A stretch of 64,000 nucleotides of DNA from Streptacidiphilus sp. PB12-B1b (GTDB lineage Bacteria; Actinomycetota; Actinomycetes; Streptomycetales; Streptomycetaceae), in the NCBI RefSeq assembly GCF_014084125.1, contig NZ_CP048405.1, positions 5,456,001 through 5,520,000 of the forward strand, given 5' to 3'. Under the pieces are notes generated by a model that did not search any database, was not told the origin of the DNA, and saw only the letters and a list, made by a program, of their open reading frames with translations. Position numbers and translations under genes: made by a program. Of the stretch, positions 26,501 through 35,500 are shown in pieces; within the stretch, counting starts at the first letter, position 1; every line of letters begins with the position of its first letter.

Positions 26501-29500
26501 CACCTGGTTCGAGCGCCTCCAGACTCACGACCGCGTCGATGGGGACCGGTCCCGCCGCGACGTCCCGGAAGGCGTCCAGGTAGTCCTGGGCCGCACCGCG
26601 GCGGACCTGGTAGCAGTGGGGGTCCAGCTTCCGGAAGGCATCCCCGTGGCCGATGAAGACCGCGCGCAGGCCGGGGTCGAGTGCCCGGGCGGCCTGTGCG
26701 ACCTCCGCCTGACGCGCCGCTCCGGTACAGAGGAAGACGATGCCGCGCAGCGCACGCGTCGCGCCCGCATCCAGCGCCGCGGGCTCCCAGTCCTCCACGA
26801 AGGCGAGCGGCCGGGCCGGTTCCCCAGCGGCGGGCCGGGACGCGGGCGCTGCGGTGCCGGCCGCCGCCGGTTCGGCCGGAGCCGCCGTGCGCGGCGGCTG
26901 GAGCGCGAGCGCGGGGGGCGCGTCGAGCCAGTGGCGCTCCTCGACGAACGGGTACGTGGGCAGGGGGATACGACGCGGCTCGGCGCCGCGGGCCAGGGAT
27001 GCCCAGTCCAGGACCAGGCCCTTCACCCAGACCTCGGCCAGCTTGTCGTACCGGGCCTGTGCGAGCCACTGCTGGACCAGTTCCCGCATCTCCTCGTCGG
27101 CTTCGAGGAGCGCAACGGCGTCCTTGTGCTGCCGCACGCCGCCACGGAAGACGTTCGCCGTCTCCTGCTCCCCGTCGAGGAACGCGTGCAGCTGCTCGCG
27201 CAGCGCGTCCTGCCCGTCGACGACCAGGGCCAGGCGTTCCTCCATGGCCTCGCGGCCGACCTGGAGGGTGTAGGCGAGGTCCGCCGGATCGGTGTCGCGG
27301 CCGGCACCGGCCAGCCACGTCAGCAGCGCCCGGGCTTTCTCCCGCAGCCGCTCGTCGTCCTTCGCCGACAGCACCAGCAGCTCCGGACGCGGAGCCCGGT
27401 CCGCGCGCACCGGCCGCTCCTGCCCGGGCGGGTACTCCTCGATGATCACGTGCGCGATGGCTCCGTGTGCGCCGAACGACGAGACGCCGGCGATCCGGGG
27501 CAGGGTCCGAAGCACGCCGTCGACCGTCCGCGTGGGCCGCTCCCACGGCTCCAGCCGGTGCTGTACGTAGAAGGGCGAGTTCGGAAAGTCGATGTAGGAG
27601 TTCAGCCGCTCGGAATGGAGCGAGGGCACGAGCATCCCGTGCCGCATCTGCAGCAGGACCTTGGTGACGGCGACGACACCGGCCGCGCCCTCCAGGTGAC
27701 CGATGTTCGATTTCACCGAACCGATCGGGCAGTACTGCTTCTTGTCGGTGTGCTTGCGGAACGCCCGGGTCAGACCGCTGATCTCGATCGGGTCGCCGAG
27801 GGCGGTGCCCGTGCCGTGGCCCTCCACGTAGCTGATGTCCTCGGCCGAGAGCCTGGCGTCCTCCAGCGCGGCGGCGACCATGTCCGCCTGCGCCAGGGGG
27901 TTGGGCACGGTCATGCCGTTCGTCCTGCCGCCGTGCAGCGTTGCCACGCCGCGGATCACACCGTGGATGTGGTCCCCGTCCTCGACCGCCTGGTCGAACG
28001 GCTTGAGCAGGACGCAGCCGACGCCCTCGCCCGGCACGTAGCCGGTGCCGCCCTCACCGAACGAGTGGCAGCGCCCGTCCTCGGCGAAGAAGTTCATCTG
28101 GCTGAGCGAGACGTACTTGTTGGGGTGCAGCGACAGGTTCGCGCCGCCGGCGAACGCCAGCGACGAGGAGCCGTTCCGGATGCTCTCGACCGCCATGGCG
28201 ATCGCGTAGAGCGACGAGGAGCACGCGGTGTCGACGGTCAGGCTCTGCCCGTGCAGGTTGAAGAAGTAGGAGACGGCGTTGGCGGCGGCGGCGCGGTCGG
28301 ACAGGACCACGTCCTGTCCGCTGTACAGCTGGTACTCGTTCCACATCATGCCCAGGTAGACACCGACCTTGCGGGCCTTGTCGGGGCTCAGGGACTGCCG
28401 GGTGTACCCCGCGTCCTCCATCGCCTCCCAGGCAGCCTGGAGGAACAGCCGGCTCTGGGGATCGGTCAGGGCGGCCTGGTTCGCCGACATGTTGAAGAAC
28501 AGCGCGTCGAAGTTCTCGGCGCCGTCGATGAAGCCGCCCCACTTGCTGCTGCTCTTGCCCGGTGTCTTCTCGGCCGCGTAGAACGCGTCCTTGTCCCACC
28601 GGTGCGGCGGGATCTCCTCGATGCAGTCCTGGCCGCGCTCCAGCACCTTCCAGAACTCGTCGAGGTTCCGCGCCTGCGGGTAGCGGCCGCTGATGCCGAT
28701 GACGGCCACGTCGCGCGGGCGGCCCCCGGGCCGGTCACCGGCCTCCTTGGCCGGCGGCACCTCGCCGGGGCCCGGAGCCCCGTGCCGGAACTCCGCGAAC
28801 CGGTTCTGCGGCGCGACCGGCCGGGCGGGCACGGCGGCAGCGGGCGCACGCTCGGCCACCGCCGCCGGAGCCACCACAGCGGACTGCTCCAGCCCCACCA
28901 GCTGGGTCAGGCGCCCTGCCTGGTGCTCGGTGAAGTACTCCGCCAACTCGTTGATCGTTCGGTACTCGAAGAACAGCGTCCCCGGGATGGAGTCGAAGTC
29001 CTTCGTCAGAAGCCGCATCAGCTCCATGATCTGGATCGACTCGATGCCGTACTCGCCCAACTCCGCGGAGGCGTCGAGCCGCAGCTTCGGAATCCGGAAG
29101 ACCTGCGACAGCCGGTCCCTCAGGTACTCGACCGTCCGGGTGAACAGTTCACCCGAGCCCTGCACGGGCACCGGTTCCCCCGGACTTGCCACGGCCACGG
29201 GCTCGTTCGCGGCCACCGGCGCCGCGACGCGCAGCACCTTCTCGATCTTCTGACGCTCGCCCTTCGTGACGACGACCTGGGTCTCGTCGGACATCAGGAT
29301 CTGCAGCAGCGCCCCGATGCCCTCCTCGGTCCGCAGTGGCCGCATGCCCGAGTGGTCGCGGTAGAGGGTCGTCGAGGGGCCCTCCCCGGCGAGCTCGCCA
29401 AGCATGCCGCCCTCGTCCCAGTACGGCCAGTTGACCGATATGCTCCGGCCGTGCCGCAGTCCCTGCGCCCGCAGCTCCTCCCGATGCCGGACATAGCCGT

Positions 29501-32500
29501 CGAGAAAGCGGTTGGCAGCGGCGTAGCTTCCCTGTCCGAAGTCGCCGACGTAGGCGGCGATGGACGAGAACATGAAGAAGAAATCGAGCGGGTCCGCGGC
29601 GGTCAGTTCGTCCAGATGGACGGTCCCGTGCATCTTCGGCGCCAGCACCGCCCCAAAACCGGCCCAGTCCACCTCCATGACGCCCGTGTCGCCGATGACA
29701 CCCGCGCCGTGGAAGACGCCGTCCAGCGCGCCGAACCGCTCCCGCGCCGCAGCGAGGGCAACGACCATGCCGTCGCGGTCGGCCACATCACAGGCGAGGT
29801 AGAGGACCTCGGCGCCGGCGGCCTCCAGCGCGGCGGTCTTCTCCCGCAGCGAGGCATCCAACTCCCTGCGGCCGAGCAGGACGAGTCTCGCCCGGCAGTG
29901 CTGGGCGAGGTAGCTGCCGAGGTGCAGTCCCAGCGCTCCGGCACCACCGCTGATCAGGTAGACGCCGCCCTCCTTCAGAGGCAGCTCCGAGGCGGCGCGG
30001 CGGGTACCGGCGGTCCACGGCCGCAGCACCCGCTCCGAGCGGATGCCGTCGGCGTGCCGGATCTCGTGCCAGCCCCGCGGTACGACGCCTTCCGCCATGC
30101 CGAGTTCACGCAGCGCGCCGTCGACAGCGGTGTCCGTGTCCCGTGCACCGGCGACCTGGAGGCTCTTCACCCGGAAGCGGTGGTTGACCGCCGTCATGGC
30201 ACGGCCGAAGCCTGAGAGCGCCTCCGCCGCCGCCCGCTGCGGCCCCGGCTGGTCCGGCAGCACGGACAGGTGCTGGATCTCCTGCTCGGTGCCGGTCCGT
30301 TGCACGGCCCGGAACAGATGCAGCAGACTCTCCAGCTCGATCGTGAGGTCGGACGGGTTCCCGTTCAGCGGCCAGAAGTTGACGATCGCCTGCGGCAGCA
30401 GGTGCCTTTCCTCCAGGGTCCGCAGGAGCCGGTCGAAGTCGTCGGCGCTGCGGCGGTCCACGCTGAACAGATCCGGTCCCGATTCCTGGAAGGCGCTCCC
30501 GTGGCGCACCCGCACGACGCGGCCCGGGTACACCGTTCCGAGCAGGGTTCGGCGGGTGTCCTCGTCATCGAGGACGAGCAGGGTCCGCCCGGCCCCGAGG
30601 GGCTCCGCCTCGGCCTCTGCCTCGGTCCAACGCGGCACGTAGTAGTGCAACTTCTCGGTCTTGTCGGCCGCGAACTCCTTGAACACAAGGCCGGTGAGCC
30701 GAACGCACTCGGTACCGCTGTCGTCGCAGATCGCCAGGTTGACACTCATGGCGCCGTCACGGGCGATCCGGTGGATGGTGGCATGGCAATAGGACCGCCG
30801 CGGAATCGGCGCGAACACCACCAGCTCTTCGAGGCTGAACGGAATGCGCAGCACGCCGTCCTGCTCCCCGATGCCGCGCAGCGTGTTGAGCGCGGCGTCG
30901 AACAGCGAGGGGTGCAGGGTGAAGCGGCCGTACTCCTCGTCCAGGCCGTCGCCCAGGACGATCCGGGCCAGCGCCTCGGTCTCGCCGCAGTACAGCGTCT
31001 CCATGGCTTGGAAGGTCTCGCCGTACCCGAAGCTCAGCTCCCGGAGGCTCACGAAGATCTCGGCGTTTTCGCGGCGGCCGGTGCAGCGCGCCTTGATCGC
31101 GGGAATGTCGATCCCGCCCCGCACCCGCGTGGCCTGGTCGGCGGTGTAGCCGGCCCGGCCCTGGGAGAAGACGGTGCGTTTCCCTTCGCTCTCGTCATGG
31201 ATGACGAACTCCAGCACATCCTGTTCGAGCGGGGTCAGCTCGATGTGCACGGTCCTGGACGCACCGTCCATGACGATCGGATGGCCCCAGATGACATTGC
31301 GCAGGGTGACGCTGTCGGAGCCGGTGGACAGACGGGAGGCGGTGTATGCCATCTCCATGTGGGCGACGCCGGGCAACATGATCTTCCCGGCCACGACGTG
31401 GTCGCGCAGGAAGAACTCGCTCGCCGACAGGCGCTTGCTGAAACGCTGCGCGTGGAGGGTGGAGTCGTTGCTGTCCAGCAGCGGGTGCAGTACGGCGGAC
31501 GCGGGCAGGGCGGGCGGCAGCGCCGCGCGGCCGGACGTCGCCGTGTCGGCCCAGTAGGTCTCGCGCGCGAAGGGGTAACCGGGCAGCGACACGCACGGCA
31601 GCGGCCGGTCGTCGAACAAGTGCTCCCAGGCCAGCTCGTAGCCCTGGCAGTAGAGTTCGGCCAGGGCTCGGACCGCGTCCCGGTACCGGACGTTCTCGTC
31701 CCCCGCGTCTGCCGCGTCCGCCGCGCGGGCGCGGGCGATCAGCTCGTTCCCGTACTCGGTGAGCGCGTTCTGGGCGCGGAAGTCCCGCCCGGACACCCCA
31801 CGGAACACCTGGGGGTCCTTCTTGCCGTCGAGAACCTGCTGCAGCCTCAGCTCGGCCTCCTCGGGGGTGGCCGCGACCAGCGCGCAGCGGTGCGCGAAGT
31901 GGTGCCGCCCGGCGAGCAGCGTGCTGCTGATCCGCGCGAGCCCCGCGTCATCGGCATCACCGGCTCGGAAGAAGGCGAGCAGGTCCGTCACCCGCGCCCG
32001 TAGCGCCGCGTCGGTCTTCGCCGACAGCGCGAGCAGGTAGGAGGGCCGGGAGACAACCGGATGCGTGGCCGATCCGTCGCCGTGGCTCTCCAGCACGACG
32101 TGCACATTGGTCCCGCTGATGCCGAAGGAGCTGACGGCGCCCAGCCGCTCGCGCCCCGGTTCGGCCGACCAGGACCGGGCCTCCTTGTTGACGTGGAACG
32201 GGCTGCGCGTCCAGTCGATGTACTCGCTCTCCTGCTCGGAGTGCAGGCTCGCGGGCACCGTCCGATGGCGCAGGGCCTGCACCAGGGCGATCAGGCTGAC
32301 CACGCCCGAGGCGGCCAGGGTGTGCCCGATGTTGGTCTTGACCGAGGTCAGCGAGCAGTACTGGGTCCTGTCGGTGTACCGGCTGAACGCCTCGGTCAGC
32401 GCGTTCACCTCGATGGGGTCGCCCAGCCGGGTACCCGTGCCGTGGGCGACCACGTGCTGGATGTCGGCCGGTTCGACGCCGAACCGCCGGTACACGGAGT

Positions 32501-35500
32501 CGAGCAGGGCGACCTGTGCGGGCTGGCTGGGCGCGGTGATGCCGTTGGTCCGGCCGTCGTGGTTGAGGCCACTCGCCGTGATGACGGCGTGCACCCGGTC
32601 ACCGTCCGCGAGAGCCTTAGCCAGCGGCTTCAGCACGACGGCGGCGATCGCCTCGCCCATCACCATGCCGTTGGCACGCTTGTCGAAGGCGTAGCAGACC
32701 CCGTCGGGCGACAGCATCCCGGCCTGGGTGGCGTGCTCGTAGAACCGGGGCCCGGCCAGCAGACTGACACCCGCCGCGACCGCGGTGTCGCACTCACCGC
32801 TGCGAAGACTCAGGCACGCCTGATGCACGGCTGCCAGTCCGGCCGAGCAGGCCGTATTGACGGTCAGCACCGGCCCGGAGAAGTTCAGGAAGTAGCTGAG
32901 ACGAGCGGCCAGGATTCCGTCGTGCCCGGAGGTCAGCGTCTGCTCGTTCCCGGCAAGATCCGGGTAGTCGCTCTGTTCGGCGCCGACGAACATGCCCATG
33001 GTGTTGTCGCCGAGCTGCTTCGCCCCGTACCCGGCATCCTCCAGGGCCCGCCATGCCTCCTGCAGCAGCAGCCGCTGCCGGGGGTCCATGTGCTCGGCTT
33101 CCCTGGGGGATATCTCGAAGAAGAGCGGGTCGAACTCGGCTTCGCCGGGCAGCCATCCACCCCTGACCTCCGACGCGCCGTCGACGCCGGCCCAGTTGCC
33201 CAGCCGGTGCGCGGGTATCGGCGTGACCGCCTCCCGGCCCTCGGCGAGCAACTGCCAGAACTCCTCGACCGTGCGGGCCTGCGGAAAGCGGCCGCTCATA
33301 CCGATGACGGCTATGCGGTGGTCACGGTCGGCACCGGCACCGGCACCGGCTTCGGAAGGCGCCGCGGGCCGGGGCCCGGTGACGGGTTCCTCCCCCACGA
33401 CGGCGGACGCCTCCGCCTCGGCGCGGACCGTCCCGCCGGCGGTGTCCTCGTCGGCAGCCGCGTACTTCGCCACCACGGCGTCGGCGTACCGCTCCTCGAG
33501 CAGATGGTCCCTGAGCATCTCCAGGGTGAAGTACGTGTAGAAGAGCGACGGCGCGGTGTCGATGCCGTAGTGCTCGCTCAGCCGGAGGGCGAGCAGCGTG
33601 TTGCCGACCGAGTCGCACCCGAGGTCGGTCAGCCGGTCCCGTAACTGGATCTCGTCGGCCGCGAGCTTCAGCACACCGCTGACGAGACTCCTGAGGTCCG
33701 CCTCGACACTCTCCTGGACGTCGGCGCCCGCCCGCCCTCTGCGACGTGTTTGCGTGGTCATGTCCGACACGAGTTCTTCCTGCTCGATTGCGGGCGTCGA
33801 CTCTTCGCTCGGCGCGGACGTCGACGTCCTGACGGCGTCCGGTGTGATCCAGAAGCGGTGCCGGTCAAACGCATAGGTCGGCAGTCGAAGCCGACGTCCC
33901 GAGACCGATGTGAACAGGTCCGCCCATCGGTGGCTGCCTCCCCCCGCGAAGGACTCCGCCAGGGCCGTCAGCCGCTCCCGGTACTCGGCGGCGGAGAGAT
34001 CGGCGACGATGTCGCACGCAACCCCGGCAGCGAGCCGCGGTGCCCCGGTCCGCTCACCGCCCGCAGGGTCGTGGAAGCAGTCGTCGGCCCGCCCGGTTTC
34101 CAGCAGCAGGGTCAGCTTCGCCCGGAGGTCGTCCCGGTCGCGCACCACCAGCGCGGTCCGGCGGTCGAGGTGCTCGCGCCCGAGGAGCAGCGTGGCACTG
34201 AGGTCGGTCAGGTCGGCCTGGGAACCGTCGCCGTCGAGCCATCCCCGCACGTCGTGGATCCGCCGCCGGAGCGCCGTGCCGGTTCGGGCAGACAGACAGA
34301 CGAGGTAGGCGTGGCGCTCCTGTGGAGCGGCCGGCGGAGTGGCCGACGGGGTGGCCGGCGCCTCTTCGAGCACGACGTGCGCGTTGGTGCCGCCGATGCC
34401 GAACGAGCTGACACTCGCGCGACGCGGCAGCGGCTCGCCGGTCTCCGACCGCAGCGGCTTCCACTCACGCAGCCGGTCCACGATGTAGAAGGGCGTGCCG
34501 TCCAGGTCGATTCGCGGGTTCAGCCGCTGGAAGTCCCGCAGACCGGGTAGCTGCTTGTGCTCCATCGCAAGCAGTACCTTGATCAGGCCGGCGATCCCGG
34601 CGGCGGCTTCGAGGTGGCCGATGTTGGGCTTGACCGAGCCCAACCCGCAGAAATTGTGCTGCCGCAGGTCCGCCGTCTCGCCGCGCGCTCTGCGGAAACC
34701 CTCGACCAGCCCTTCGAATTCGACCGGATCGCCGGTCGGCGTCCCCGTGCCGTGCGCCTCCACGTACCCGATGGAGTCCGGGGCGACGCCGGCCCGGCCG
34801 ATGGCGTCCGCGATGACCTGCGCCTGCGCCTCATCGCTGGGGAAGGTGAGAGTGCGTGTCCTGCCACTGTGGTTCACGGCGCTGCCCCTGAGGACGCCGT
34901 AGACGCTGTCACCGTCGCGCACGGCATCCGCGAGGGGCTTGAGCAGGACGATGCCTCCGCCCTCCCCCCGCACGTAGCCGTCGGCTCTCTCGTCGAAGGG
35001 ATGGCACGAGCCGGTGGGCGACAGCATGCCGGTCTTGGCGAACGAAGTATGCCGGGCAGGGGTCAGTACGAGGTTGATCCCGCCGGCGAGCGCGATGCTG
35101 CATTCGCCGTGTTGAAGGGACTGGACCGCGAGGTGGACAGCGTGCAGGGAGGCGGACGACGCCGTGTCGACGACCACACTGGGCCCATGGAAGTCGAAGA
35201 AGTGGGAGACCCGGTTGGCGATGACCGCCCCCGCCGTTCCCGTGGAGTGGTGCGCCGCGACTTCGCGCAGCTGTCTCTCCTGAAGCTCCTTGTAGTCCAG
35301 GTTGAACGAGCCGAAGAACACTCCGACGTCCCGTCCGGACAGCGCACCGGGCGCGACGGCCGCGTCCTCGATGCAGGACCAGGCGAGTTCCAACATGATC
35401 CGCTGCTGCGGGTCGACGCTTTCCGCCTCCAGCGGGGAGAGGTGGAAGAACTGCGCGTCGAAGGCGTCCACATCGTCGATCAGGCCAGCCCATCTGATGG